In this document: positions 28,123-36,948 of the stretch, piece after piece
Position numbering within the stretch: position 1 is the stretch's first letter
How the letters are laid out: each line of letters begins with the position of its first letter
From: Leisingera daeponensis
Lineage (GTDB): Bacteria > Pseudomonadota > Alphaproteobacteria > Rhodobacterales > Rhodobacteraceae
Length of the DNA: 64,000 nt
Direction of reading: 5' to 3'
Assembly: GCF_019801465.1 (NCBI RefSeq)
Contig: NZ_JAHVJA010000012.1
Coordinates: forward strand, 57,041-121,040
Made by a program: the position numbers and the translations under genes
Notes under the pieces: model-generated
Told to the model about the DNA's origin: nothing
Seen by the model: the letters and a program-made list of their open reading frames with translations, nothing else
Database searches by the model: none

Positions 28123-29058
28123 TCAGCCCGCGGTGTTCTCCCGGACCAGCGCCTTGTAGAGCTGCTGCAGCCGGGCCATCACCAGCCGCTCGCCGGTGCC
28201 GATTGCCTTGCCGTCGATCGAGGCCACCGGGGTCTGCGCGCCGAAGGTCCCGGTCAGAAAGGCCTCATCGGCGCCATAGGCCTCATAGAGGGAATAGTTT
28301 TTCTCGAAGACCGGAATGCCATCCTGGCGGCACAGGTCGATCACTTTCTGCCGGGTGACGCCGTTCATGCAGTAATCGCCGGTGGAGGTCCAAACCTCAC
28401 CGCGGCGCACGATGAAGAAGTTGCAGGCATTGGTGGTGTTCACAAAGCCGTTGGGGTCCAGCATCAGCGCTTCATCCGCGCCGGCCTGTTCGGCTTGCAG
28501 GCAGGCGATCACGCAGTTCAGCTTGGAATGGCTGTTGTACTTCGCATCCTGGCTCATCGGCAGGCCGCGCACCTGCGGGACCGTGGCCAGGCGGATGCCG
28601 GTGCTGTGCAGGCTGGATTTCGGCTTGGAGTGCTCGACGATGATCACGATGGTGGGGCCGAAGCGCGACAGGCCGGGATGCTGGAAAGGCTTCGCCTTGC
28701 GGCCGCGGGTGATCATCAGGCGGCAATGGGCGTCCTCGGTCATGTCATTGGCGGCGGCGGTGCGGTTCATCGCCTCCAGCAGTTCTTCCTTGCTGAGGCC
28801 GATGTCGATTGAGACCGATTTGCAGCTGTTGTAGAGCCGGTCCATATGCTCGTCAAAAAACGCCCATTTGCCGTTGTAGAGCCGCATTCCTTCCCACATA
28901 CCGTCGCCCAGCATAAAGCCGGAGTCATAGACCGAGACCTTTGCCTCGTCGCGGTGAACGATGTCGCCGTTCACATAGATCTTGATATCGCGGTTGCGGA
29001 CATCCTCTTCGGCATCATGCGTGGAATGGCTGTGGTTCGTGTCGGACATTGGTTTCAT
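28123..29058 (-). CDS. Class IV aminotransferase (branched-chain / D-amino-acid type)
   Basis: A ~311-residue PLP enzyme of fold type IV. KIYVNGDIVHRDEAKVSVYDSGFMLGDG marks the N-terminal domain, the PLP lysine lies in YNSHSKLNCVIA, and the phosphate/cofactor loop is GFVNTTNACNFFIV, with TGTFGAQTPV near the end. It moves an amino group between an amino acid and a 2-oxo acid; branched-chain, D-amino-acid and 4-amino-4-deoxychorismate members cannot be told apart safely. ATGs at 29058 and 29049 are both possible and neither has a clear Shine-Dalgarno. It is 95 bp downstream of the TAXI gene on the same strand, so the importer component and enzyme may share substrate. Confidence 0.78.
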   Translation of the reverse strand: MKPMSDTNHSHSTHDAEEDVRNRDIKIYVNGDIVHRDEAKVSVYDSGFMLGDGMWEGMRLYNGKWAFFDEHMDRLYNSCKSVSIDIGLSKEELLEAMNRTAAANDMTEDAHCRLMITRGRKAKPFQHPGLSRFGPTIVIIVEHSKPKSSLHSTGIRLATVPQVRGLPMSQDAKYNSHSKLNCVIACLQAEQAGADEALMLDPNGFVNTTNACNFFIVRRGEVWTSTGDYCMNGVTRQKVIDLCRQDGIPVFEKNYSLYEAYGADEAFLTGTFGAQTPVASIDGKAIGTGERLVMARLQQLYKALVRENTAG

Positions 29059-29153
29059 CACTTGTCTGAAGGGGAAGGATTGCCCGCCGGAAGGCACTGG
29101 TTCCGGGAGGCGCGCAGGTGCTCCGGGCAGGGGCGGCCCGGAGCAGGGAGGAG

Positions 29154-30146
29154 CTATTCAATCAGGCCGGCTTCGCGGTAATAGCGCTCGGCACCGGGGT
29201 GCAGCGGCGCGGTCAGGCCTTGGCGGACCATGGCTTCTTTCTCCAGGCCGGCAAAGGAGGGGTGCATGCCTTTGAAGGTGTCGAAATTGGTGAACACCGC
29301 CTTGACCATCTGGTAGACCACTTCCTCGTCCACATCCGCAGAGGTTACAAAGGTAGCCGAAAGCCCGTAGGAGGGCACGGCCTCGTCAACGCCGCGGTAA
29401 AGCCCGCCGGGAATGGCAACATGGCCGAGGTAGGGCTGGCTGGCGACAAGGCCGTCAACCGCTTCGCCGACAACCGGGATGAGGCGGATATCGCAGGTGG
29501 TTGCGGCTTCCAGCACGTTGGCCACCGGGTTGCCGGCCACCATCAGGAAGGCGTCTATATTGCCGTCGCACAGGGCCGCGGACTGCTCCGCTGATTTCAG
29601 CTCCGTCACCAGGCCGAAATCCGACGGGCTCCAGCCAAGCGCCCCGACCAGCACATCGGCGGTGGCGCGGGTGCCGGAACCGGGGTTGCCCAGATTCACC
29701 GTCCTGCCCTTCAGGTCGTCCAGTTTTTGGATGCCGGTGTCGGTGCGGGCGGCAATGATCACGGTGTCGGGGTGCAGCGAAAACACCGAGCGCAGCTTCT
29801 CGTCGGGTCCGGCATCCTCGAACACGCTGGAACCGTGATAGGCATGGTACTGCCAGTCGGACTGCACCGTGCCCATTTCCAGCTCGCCCTCGCGGATGGT
29901 TTTGAGGTTGTAGACAGAGCCTCCGGTGCTTTCTACGGAACAGCGGATGCCATGATCCTTGCGGCTCTTGTTCACCAGCCGGCAGATGCCGCCGCCAACC
30001 GCGTAGTAGATGCCGGTGACACCTGCCGTGCCGATGGTCAGAAACGTCTCCTCCGCTGCCGCGGCAGCGGGAACGGTGAGGCTGGCGGCCAGCGCCGCTG
30101 CTGTCATGCGGTTCTTGAGATTCGCGCGCACGCTCAGTTTTTTCAT
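29154..30146 (-). CDS. TAXI-family TRAP transporter substrate-binding protein
   Basis: A 330-residue periplasmic binding protein with a signal peptide (KK-rich start, hydrophobic core, cleavage near AAAAA-EE around residue 32). LTIGTAGVTGIYYAVGGGICRLVN and LKGRTVNLGNPGSGTRATADVLV are the TAXI signature segments. TRAP systems import organic anions or amino acids using ion gradients. No permease gene (DctM/DctQ or fused) is in the neighbourhood, so it must work with a permease encoded elsewhere or serve as a sensor. ATG 30146 has GGAGGAAAACACG upstream. A GntR-type palindrome lies about 90 bp before it. Confidence 0.87.
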   Translation of the reverse strand: MKKLSVRANLKNRMTAAALAASLTVPAAAAAEETFLTIGTAGVTGIYYAVGGGICRLVNKSRKDHGIRCSVESTGGSVYNLKTIREGELEMGTVQSDWQYHAYHGSSVFEDAGPDEKLRSVFSLHPDTVIIAARTDTGIQKLDDLKGRTVNLGNPGSGTRATADVLVGALGWSPSDFGLVTELKSAEQSAALCDGNIDAFLMVAGNPVANVLEAATTCDIRLIPVVGEAVDGLVASQPYLGHVAIPGGLYRGVDEAVPSYGLSATFVTSADVDEEVVYQMVKAVFTNFDTFKGMHPSFAGLEKEAMVRQGLTAPLHPGAERYYREAGLIE

Positions 30147-30460
30147 CGTGTTTTCCTCCGCTTGAAACCGCAAGGCCGATCGCATTGCGGTTGTCGTCCT
30201 TTCTGCTATGCGGGTCTGCTATCATGATTTTGCCCTATTGTCGACAATCATACATATTGTCTTGCAGGGGCATCTCCGCCACACGTGTCGCACGTGGAAC
30301 AATGGTTTGGCGGCATTCCGGCCCGGCCGTAGACCGCAAGTGCGACGGTTCCGCCAGGGCCGGCCGATAGCCCCCTGGGGCCCGCACGTCCGGTCCTGCC
30401 CGCTTCTGCGCCCGGCTGCGTCTGGAAGCTGCAGCAGGCAATTGATCTCAGCCAAAAACT
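30147..30460. other. Intergenic region between the TAXI and nadD genes
   Basis: 314 bp without a gene. It holds the ATTGTCGACAAT operator, a minus-strand TATGAT that may be the TAXI -10 element next to it (30254-30259), and two CACGTG hexamers near 30283-30296. Nothing else is recognised. Confidence 0.45.
30237..30248. promoter_or_regulatory. ATTGTCGACAAT palindrome, probable GntR operator of the TAXI gene
   Basis: A perfect 12-bp palindrome sharing the TTGTCGACAA core with the GntR gene's own promoter. It lies 91-102 bp upstream of the TAXI ATG, beside a candidate TATGAT element. Confidence 0.65.
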
Positions 30461-30478
30461 ATGCGCATCAAGGCCTTC

Positions 30479-31093
30479 ATGGTTTGCAAGCTGCCGCATA
30501 TCCGCCCGGGCCAGAGCGTCGGGCTCCTGGGAGGGTCCTTTGATCCGCCCCACCGCGGCCACGCGGCCATTTCCCATGCTGCCCTGCGGCGGTTCGGGCT
30601 GGATCATTTGTTCTGGCTGGTATCGCCGGGCAACCCGCTGAAGACCCGCCAGCCCGCGTCCCTGCCGCGCAGGTTGACTGCAGCACAAGCGCTGATCCAG
30701 CATCCGCGCATCCACATCAGCGGGATCGAGGCGGATCTCGGCACCCGATACACGGCCCAGACCCTGCGGCATCTGCGCCGCCGCCACCCGGGGGTGCGTT
30801 TCGTCTGGCTGATGGGGGCCGACAACCTCACCCATTTCCACCGCTGGAAAGACTGGAAACAGATCCTGGACACGGTGCCGGTGGGGGTGCTGGCCCGTCC
30901 CGGCGACCGGATCTCGGCACGGTTTTCACCCGCTGCGCGGATCTACCGCCATGCCAAGCTGAAAAGCAGCGAAAGCCATCTTCTGGCGCGTGCTGAAAGC
31001 CCGGCCTGGTGTTTCGTCAACCTGCCGATGGTGGACGTCAGCTCCACCGGGATCCGCGCCCGCGGCGGCTGGTCAGCGGCGCAAGAGGGCTGA
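30479..31093 (+). CDS. nadD: Nicotinate-nucleotide adenylyltransferase
   Basis: A 204-residue NAD biosynthesis enzyme that joins ATP and nicotinate mononucleotide to give deamido-NAD. The nucleotidyltransferase motif [14 protein letters not shown] lies at about residues 15-28, followed by WLMGADN, FHRWKDW and the C-terminal SSTGIRARG, the second nucleotide-binding motif. ATG 30479 was chosen for the preceding AAGG and the family-like N-terminus; ATG 30461 adds six residues. The usual rsfS/proA neighbours are absent. The 3' end overlaps the convergent DMT gene by 21 bp. Confidence 0.92.
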   Translation: MVCKLPHIRPGQSVGLLGGSFDPPHRGHAAISHAALRRFGLDHLFWLVSPGNPLKTRQPASLPRRLTAAQALIQHPRIHISGIEADLGTRYTAQTLRHLRRRHPGVRFVWLMGADNLTHFHRWKDWKQILDTVPVGVLARPGDRISARFSPAARIYRHAKLKSSESHLLARAESPAWCFVNLPMVDVSSTGIRARGGWSAAQEG

Positions 31094-31900
31094 GGCCAGC
31101 CCGGCGCTCAGCAGCACCGCCAGCCCGGCCCAGGTCCAGCCATCCGGCAGCTGGCTGAACACTGCCCAGCCCAGCCCGACCGCGGCCACCAATTGGAAAT
31201 AGACCATCGGCGCCAGCTTCACCGCCTGTACCCGGCCATAGGCAAAGAGCAGCAAGAGGTTGCCCATCATTGAAAACGCCGCGCTCCCGGCCGTCAGCGC
31301 CGCGGCTGCGGGGGTGAACTCCGGCAGGCTGGCAAGACCCAGCGGCAGCATCAGCAGGGCCGAGAGCAGCAATTGGGTCAGGCTCAGCTCCAGCGGCGTG
31401 CCGACATGCGCCAGCCAGCGCGAACTGGTCAGGAAGCCGCCATAGAAGCACCCGGCCAGCACCGCCCACAACAGGTTGGCGGATCCGCCCAGCCCCGGCC
31501 GCACCACCATGAGGACGCCGATGAAGCCCAATGCCATCAGCAGGCTGCGCAGCAGGGTCGCCTGCTCGCGCAGCAAAAGCACCGACAGCACATAGCTGAC
31601 CACGGGCCCGATGAAGAAGGCGGCAAAGACATTGGCCAGCGGCTCTGTCGTCAGCGCCAGCTGGATCGAGAAGATGCCTCCGGTCAGCATTCCCGCCCGC
31701 AGCCACAGCCGCCAGTCCCCCAGCAGGGAATACGCCCGGCGCGGCACAAAGGGCAGAATCAGCGCGGTGCCGATGGCAAAGCGCGACCAGGCGACAAAGG
31801 CCGGAGTGGCCAGTCCGCTGCCGGTCAGCAGTTTCCCGCACAGATCGCCTGCGGGGATCATTGACATGGCCGCGAACATTATGATGACTGCCTGAAACAT
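31073..31900 (-). CDS. DMT-superfamily (EamA) transporter
   Basis: A ~275-residue inner-membrane protein with about ten hydrophobic helices in two EamA repeats. The first repeat ends with [13 protein letters not shown], the classical end of EamA domain 1, and the second runs to the C-terminus. Likely exports a metabolite, type unknown. ATG 31900 places the first membrane helix right at the N-terminus; a TTG at 31957 would add 19 residues and overlap the divergent dacB leader. It converges on nadD and overlaps its last codons. Confidence 0.8.
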   Translation of the reverse strand: MFQAVIIMFAAMSMIPAGDLCGKLLTGSGLATPAFVAWSRFAIGTALILPFVPRRAYSLLGDWRLWLRAGMLTGGIFSIQLALTTEPLANVFAAFFIGPVVSYVLSVLLLREQATLLRSLLMALGFIGVLMVVRPGLGGSANLLWAVLAGCFYGGFLTSSRWLAHVGTPLELSLTQLLLSALLMLPLGLASLPEFTPAAAALTAGSAAFSMMGNLLLLFAYGRVQAVKLAPMVYFQLVAAVGLGWAVFSQLPDGWTWAGLAVLLSAGLASALLRR

Positions 31901-32002
31901 GGCTGCCAGCGGTAGCAGGACTTGCCATGGCGAAAAAGCCCGGACCTTACGGCGCAATGCCGCGGATCGGGGATTGAAGAAAAGCAGCTCCTGACACTAA
32001 AA

Positions 32003-33499
32003 ATGAGTAAGATGACTTCACGCCGGACATTCCTCCTATCCGGGCTTGCCGCATTGGCAGGCACCTCCGCGCTGGCCAACGCGCCGGCGGTCTCCTTGCG
32101 GCCCGTCGCCCGCAAGGTCAGTTCGCTCGCGGCCGGCGCCGACGGGCTCAGGGCGCTGATTGAACGGGCCGGGCTGCCGGGCGATGCGGTCTGCGCGGTG
32201 GCGGACGTCAAGACGGGCAAATTGCTCGAAGCTTCCGGCGGCACCCGGGCGCTGCCGCCTGCCAGCGTCGCCAAGGCGCTGACCGCGCTTTATGCGCTGG
32301 ATGTGCTTGGCGCCAACCACCGATTTGAAACCCGCATCCTCGCCACCGGCGGCGTCGCGGGCGGGGTGGTGAACGGCGACCTGATCCTCGCGGGCGGCGG
32401 CGATCCGCTGCTGAACACCGACCATCTGGCGCTGCTGGCCAAATCGCTGAAGTCGGCCGGCGTGCGTGAGGTGCGGGGCAAGTTTCTGGTCTGGGACGGC
32501 GCGCTTCCCGCGGTCGCGACCATCGATCCGGATCAACCCGACCATGTCGGCTATTCCCCGGCGGTCAGCGGCATCGCGCTCAACTTCAACCGCGTGCATT
32601 TTGAATGGAAGCGCGCCGCCGGCGGCGGCTGGGCGGTCACCATGGATGCCCGTACCGAAAAATACCGTCCCGAGGTCGCCACTGCCCGGATGGCCATCCA
32701 GTCCCGCGCAGTGCCGGTCTTCACCTATGCGGAAAAGGGCGGCGTGGACCACTGGACCGTCGCCTCCAAGGCGCTGGGCAAGGGCGGCGCCCGCTGGCTG
32801 CCGGTGCGCAACCCCGCAGCCTATGCAGGCGACGTGTTCCGCACCCTGGCGCGCGCCAACGGCATCAATCTGCCCAAGCCGCAGGAAACCCGCGCGCTGC
32901 CGTCGTCCGCGCTGCTGGCCCAGCACCACAGCCCGCCGCTGGACGTGATGCTCAAGGCGATGCTGAAATACTCCAACAACCTGATGGCGGAGATGATCGG
33001 CATGTCCGCCACCGCCGCCCGCGCAGGCCGCCCGGCATCGCTCAAGGCGTCGGCAGCGGAGATGAGCCGCTGGGCGGCCGCAAAATACGGCATGTCGGCA
33101 ACCCGGCTGGTGGATCATTCCGGCCTCGGAGAGGACTCGCGCATGACGCCCGCGGACCTGACCGGCGCCCTGGTTGCGGCCTACAAGGCCGGGCAGCTGA
33201 AGCCGCTCTTGAAGCCCTTCCAGTTGCGCGATGCCAAAGGCCGCACTGTGAAGGGCCACCCGATCAAGGTTGCCGCAAAGACCGGCACGCTCAACTTCGT
33301 CTCCGGCCTCGGTGGCTTCATGACCGCAGCGGACGGCACCGAGCTGGCCTTTGCCATTTTCTCTGCGGATGAGAAGACCCGCAGCCGCCTCACCCGGGCG
33401 CAGCGCGAGCGCCCGCCGGGCGCCAAGAGCTGGAACCGCCGCGCCAAGCAGCTGCAGCAGCAGCTGATCGAGCGCTGGGGGGCGGTCTACGGCAGCTAG
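32003..33499 (+). CDS. dacB: D-alanyl-D-alanine carboxypeptidase/endopeptidase (PBP4, S13)
   Basis: A ~498-residue periplasmic peptidoglycan hydrolase that trims D-Ala and cuts cross-links. The N-terminus (SRRTFLLSGLAALAG) is a signal peptide with an Arg pair, so Sec or Tat export is possible. Active-site triad motifs of the penicillin-binding fold are present: SxxK in PPASVAKALTAL, SxN in KYSNNLMAEMIG and KTG in AAKTGTLNFVSG. Length fits class C PBP4. The ATG at about 32003 was preferred; an upstream TTG gives an unlikely N-terminus. Confidence 0.9.
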   Translation: MSKMTSRRTFLLSGLAALAGTSALANAPAVSLRPVARKVSSLAAGADGLRALIERAGLPGDAVCAVADVKTGKLLEASGGTRALPPASVAKALTALYALDVLGANHRFETRILATGGVAGGVVNGDLILAGGGDPLLNTDHLALLAKSLKSAGVREVRGKFLVWDGALPAVATIDPDQPDHVGYSPAVSGIALNFNRVHFEWKRAAGGGWAVTMDARTEKYRPEVATARMAIQSRAVPVFTYAEKGGVDHWTVASKALGKGGARWLPVRNPAAYAGDVFRTLARANGINLPKPQETRALPSSALLAQHHSPPLDVMLKAMLKYSNNLMAEMIGMSATAARAGRPASLKASAAEMSRWAAAKYGMSATRLVDHSGLGEDSRMTPADLTGALVAAYKAGQLKPLLKPFQLRDAKGRTVKGHPIKVAAKTGTLNFVSGLGGFMTAADGTELAFAIFSADEKTRSRLTRAQRERPPGAKSWNRRAKQLQQQLIERWGAVYGS

Positions 33500-33611
33500 G
33501 CGCCGGCTGGTCCGGGAAAGTTTTCACTTTCTGGACGTTGCCGCTGCGCCGGTTTCCGGGCACAGCGGCAGCGGGCAGGGGCCGCAGGCCCGCAGTGCAA
33601 AGGACCTGACC

Positions 33612-34337
33612 ATGACCGACCGCCTCAACGAACACGGCCAGCCTGTCGGCGCCCCGCTGCCGGACTGGCAAGGCGCGCGCCTTCCAGGCCACAGCGGCAT
33701 GGCAGGGCGTTACAGCCGGGTGGAGCCGCTGGACGCTGCCCGCCACGCCGCGGACCTGTTCGCCGCCTTCAGCCAGGACAGCAGCGGCGCGATCTGGACC
33801 TACATCCCCTGGGGGCCGTTCGGCTCCGAGGCAGAGCTGCGCACCTGGATCCAGGGGGCCAGCGGCGTCGACGCGCAGCCGTATTTCGCCATCGTCAACG
33901 GCGCCAGCGGCCGGGCCGAAGGCGTCGCCAGCTACATGCGGATCAAGCCGGAGCACGGCGTGATCGAGGTCGGCGGCATCACCTATGCCCCGGCCCTGCA
34001 GCGGACGGCGGCCGCGACCGAAGCCATGTTCCTGATGATGGCGCGGGTGTTCAACGACCTGGGCTACCGCCGTTATGAATGGAAATGCGACGCCCTGAAC
34101 GGCCCCTCCTGCCGCGCGGCAGAGCGGCTGGGCTTCACCTATGAGGGGCTGTTCCGCCAGGCCACCGTCTACAAGGGCCGTAACCGCGACACCGCCTGGT
34201 ATGCGGTGCTGGACAGCGAATGGCCGCAGCTGGAGGCGGCCTTTGCCGAGTGGCTCGATCCGGGCAACTTCGATGCGCAGGGGCAGCAGAAACAGAGTCT
34301 AAACAGGCTGATCGCGTCCCACCGCGGCCCCGGCTGA
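33612..34337 (+). CDS. GNAT-family N-acetyltransferase (RimJ/RimL type)
   Basis: A 241-residue acetyl-CoA-dependent transferase. The fold is read from VEPLDAARHAADLFAAF at the start, the EGVASYMRIKPEHGVIEVGGITYAPAL core, RYEWKCDALNGPSCRAAERLGFTYEG (acetyl-CoA binding end) and FRQATVYKGRNRDTAWYAV. This resembles the large roseobacter GNAT branch near ribosomal-protein acetylases, but the target may be an amino acid or small amine. It stands alone, with a 112-bp leader. Confidence 0.85.
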   Translation: MTDRLNEHGQPVGAPLPDWQGARLPGHSGMAGRYSRVEPLDAARHAADLFAAFSQDSSGAIWTYIPWGPFGSEAELRTWIQGASGVDAQPYFAIVNGASGRAEGVASYMRIKPEHGVIEVGGITYAPALQRTAAATEAMFLMMARVFNDLGYRRYEWKCDALNGPSCRAAERLGFTYEGLFRQATVYKGRNRDTAWYAVLDSEWPQLEAAFAEWLDPGNFDAQGQQKQSLNRLIASHRGPG

Positions 34338-34451
34338 CCTGGCCGGAACAGGCCGGGAGGCGGAAACGGCCCGGCATTGACTTCGCACAACTCAGGCTAG
34401 TTTTCTGCCGGACAGCCGCCGCAATGGCGGCATCAGCCCAGGGAGAAGCCA

Positions 34452-35267
34452 ATGTGTGACGTTTGCGTAATGAATGCCGTCAAGGACCGGATGCTGTCGC
34501 GCCGGTCGCTGTTCAAGGCCGGCGCCGCGGCCGCAGCCGGGGCCGCATTGGGCGCGGGCACAGCCGCACCTGCCGCCGCCATGTCCCATGGCGGGGTGGT
34601 GGACATGACCCACGCCTATGACGCGGAGTTTCCGACCTATTTCGGCCAGCCCGGGGTGGAGCTCACGCAGGCCTTCAATTTTAAGGACAACGGCTTCAAC
34701 CTGTTCAATCTGACACTGAACGAGCACACCGGAACCCATATCGACGCACCGCTGCATTTCTCGGCGGACGGGCAGGCGGTGGACGAGATCCCGGTGCAGA
34801 ACCTGATCTGCCCGCTCTGCGTGATCGACATCGCCGCCCGCGCGGCGGAGGACTCGGATGCCCAGGTGACGCCGGATGATATCGCGGCCTGGACCTCCGA
34901 GCACGGGGAGATTCCGGACGGCGCCTGCGTGGCCATGCATTCCGGATGGGGCGGCAGGACCGGCGGCGGCGGTTTCCGCAATGCCGATGATGAGGGCGTG
35001 ATGCACTTCCCCGGCTTCCATGTGGAGGCGGCGCAGATGCTGCTGGAAACCGGCGCCGTGGCGCTGGCGGTGGACACGCTGTCGCTGGATCACGGGCCGT
35101 CGGCGGATTTCGCCACCCACTACGCCTGGCTGCCGCAGAACCGCTACGGGATCGAGAACCTGGCCAATCTGGATCAGGTGCCGTCCAGCGGCGCCCGCCT
35201 GTTTGTGGGGGCGCCCGCGCACCGGGGCGGCTCCGGCGGGCCGGCCCGCATTCTGGCGGTGTCCTGA
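34452..35267 (+). CDS. Cyclase-family metalloenzyme (kynurenine formamidase-like), Tat-exported
   Basis: A 271-residue protein with a Tat signal: LSRRSLFK at residues 15-22, then an Ala-rich hydrophobic stretch to about residue 43. The metal motif HTGTHIDAPLHF (His92, His96, Asp98, His102) is the mark of the cyclase/KynB family, which hydrolyses formamides and related amides or cyclises polyketide parts. Export by Tat is unusual for KynB, which is cytoplasmic, so the substrate is probably different. Followed by a hairpin and a convergent gene. Confidence 0.82.
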   Translation: MCDVCVMNAVKDRMLSRRSLFKAGAAAAAGAALGAGTAAPAAAMSHGGVVDMTHAYDAEFPTYFGQPGVELTQAFNFKDNGFNLFNLTLNEHTGTHIDAPLHFSADGQAVDEIPVQNLICPLCVIDIAARAAEDSDAQVTPDDIAAWTSEHGEIPDGACVAMHSGWGGRTGGGGFRNADDEGVMHFPGFHVEAAQMLLETGAVALAVDTLSLDHGPSADFATHYAWLPQNRYGIENLANLDQVPSSGARLFVGAPAHRGGSGGPARILAVS

Positions 35268-35274
35268 TGTGAAA

Positions 35275-35301
35275 CGGCCGGCGCGGACCGCGCGCCGGCC
35301 G
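35275..35301. terminator. GC hairpin between convergent genes
   Basis: An 11-bp stem (35275-35285 with 35291-35301) with a 5-nt loop. No U-tract, so the terminator role is tentative. Confidence 0.4.
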
Positions 35302-35320
35302 GGTCCCCGGAAAATTCCGC

Positions 35321-35728
35321 TCAGGCGTCCGAGGCTTCCAGCCTGCCGGCCTCGCTGCGCATCATCTCCCCGGCCAGGCCGCCGAGGATCTCCATGCTGA
35401 ACCCGCCCAGCTGCCGGTGCCGTTCCCGGACCGCCGCCCAGATGTCCTCGCGGCGGATGTTGTCCAGCAGCTCATGGCCGCTCCACGTCAGCCCGCGGAC
35501 ATGCCAGTAGCCGTTGGACAGGCGGCTGAATTTGGCAAAGCCCGCGCTTTCCAGAAGGCTCAGGTGGTAGGCCAGCTTGCGGGCCTCGGCGTCAGGCAGG
35601 CAGTCCTCGGCCGGCAGCATCATCGCCTCGGCAGCAGACCGCGGCAGGGCGCAGAACGCCTCCCGGCCGCCCTCGATCTCAAGGAGAAGCCTGCGGATTT
35701 CATCGATGTCTCTTTGCCAAGTGACCAT
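35321..35728 (-). CDS. DUF2513-family protein
   Basis: A 135-residue protein. The start RDIDEIRRLLLEIE, the middle KLAYHLSLLESAGFAKF and the later VRGLTWSGHELLDNIRREDIW match the DUF2513 pattern, which looks like a winged-helix-like small protein often found near phage or plasmid genes. Function unknown. Here it stands alone between a hydrolase and a TerB-like gene, with no mobile-element marks nearby. Confidence 0.7.
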   Translation of the reverse strand: MVTWQRDIDEIRRLLLEIEGGREAFCALPRSAAEAMMLPAEDCLPDAEARKLAYHLSLLESAGFAKFSRLSNGYWHVRGLTWSGHELLDNIRREDIWAAVRERHRQLGGFSMEILGGLAGEMMRSEAGRLEASDA

Positions 35729-35866
35729 GACCGGCTCCCGATGCGCATGGAACTAGCGCTAAATGGGAGCGGGTCAAATTGTCTGCAAGCTTGCGTTGTG
35801 CGCTCTTGCCCGGCACGGCGGGCAGGGAAGCTGCGCGAAGCGGTGGCGTCAGACGAAGCGGACGCG

Positions 35867-36289
35867 TCAGACCATGTGCCGGGCCCGCGCGCCGCGCTCG
35901 ATCGCGGCGGCATGCAGCCGGTCGATGTTCAGCTCGTAACGGACCTCGGCCAGGAACTCGAGTTCGGTCTCGCCCAGGATGCCGTCGGCGGCGGCCACGT
36001 CGCAGGACAGCGCATAGGCGGTCTCGAACAGCCGTTCCGGCAGGTCGCCGCGAATGAGGCCGAACAGCGCCTCCAGCCCGTCTTCCTGTTCGAACAGGTC
36101 GAACACGGTCTGGGAAATCCGCGCCACCCGGTCGATGTCGTAATCGGCGAAGACCGGCAGCATGTTGACCGCCGACTGGATCTTGACCAGCTCGGCGGTG
36201 CGGATGTTCTCGTCCGAGGCCGACACCGCCACCATCAGCGCCACCAGGCAGTCCTGCGGGGACATCGGGTGCGGGGCTTGCTCACTCAT
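35867..36289 (-). CDS. TerB-like (tellurite-resistance) family protein
   Basis: A 140-residue all-helical protein of the TerB/DjlA-N fold. The acidic pairs that form TerB metal sites are present in VAVSASDENIRTAELVKI and VAAADGILGETELEFLAEV. TerB proteins are linked to stress and metal sensing, but single genes of this kind in proteobacteria have no settled role. Start ATG 36289 follows AAAGGATG; the frame extends upstream without support. It shares its strand with dddW, 104 bp downstream of it. Confidence 0.75.
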   Translation of the reverse strand: MSEQAPHPMSPQDCLVALMVAVSASDENIRTAELVKIQSAVNMLPVFADYDIDRVARISQTVFDLFEQEDGLEALFGLIRGDLPERLFETAYALSCDVAAADGILGETELEFLAEVRYELNIDRLHAAAIERGARARHMV

Positions 36290-36393
36290 CAAGGCATCCT
36301 TTTCATGCTGCGTGTTGCCGCAATCAGGATAGGTACAGGGCGGGGCAGGTTCAACTGCTGCCCGCGCCAAAGCCGCAAAAATCCGCCTCGGAT

Positions 36394-36852
36394 TCAAGCT
36401 TGTGCGGAAAACCGATACTGGATCTGCTCAAAGCTCGGCGCGGCAAAGCCATAGGCGAAGCGCAGCCCGTCCCGGCCCGCCACAGTGCCGTGCTCGGCGC
36501 CGCCGGGCACATAGATGGCAACGCCGGGGCGAATCTCATGCGGGATGCCGTCGATGGTCACCATGCCGGTTCCCTCCAGCCCGAAATAGAACTCCGCCGG
36601 GTCATGGCGGTGCGGCAGCAGGCGGCCGCCGGGGCCGAATTCGGCAATGCCCAGCACCATGTCGCGCGGGGCGTCGTCGCTGCCGTTGATCAGCGTGCGC
36701 CAGCGTACCTCGCCATAGGCCGGATCGGTGCCGCCCGCCAGCGGCACCTGCGCGGCATCCACCGCCAGCGGTGCATGCGGCAGGTTGGAGGGCTGATGCA
36801 GCTGTTCCGCATCGCCCAGATCGGCAGCCAGGGTGGTCAGTTCTGCAGTCAT
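36394..36852 (-). CDS. dddW: Cupin DMSP lyase DddW (probable)
   Basis: A 152-residue single cupin. The metal ligand set His81, His83, Glu87, His121 with Tyr89 reads from LLPHRHDPAEFYFGLEG and IYVPGGAEHG, and both numbering and length match the iron-dependent DMSP lyase DddW of Ruegeria pomeroyi as I remember it. DddW splits dimethylsulfoniopropionate into acrylate and dimethyl sulfide in the cytoplasm. A LysR gene is divergently transcribed 96 bp away, the same arrangement as in R. pomeroyi, where that regulator responds to DMSP. ATG 36852 follows AGGAGACACGAG. A different small-molecule cupin remains possible. Confidence 0.78.
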   Translation of the reverse strand: MTAELTTLAADLGDAEQLHQPSNLPHAPLAVDAAQVPLAGGTDPAYGEVRWRTLINGSDDAPRDMVLGIAEFGPGGRLLPHRHDPAEFYFGLEGTGMVTIDGIPHEIRPGVAIYVPGGAEHGTVAGRDGLRFAYGFAAPSFEQIQYRFSAQA

Positions 36853-36948
36853 CTCGTGTCTCCTCATCGTGCCGCCCAGTTAGAGGTCTTCCCGGCCTGC
36901 ACTCAATAGGGTAAAGCTGCACAGGAATATACGCTGAGGTTATGATAG

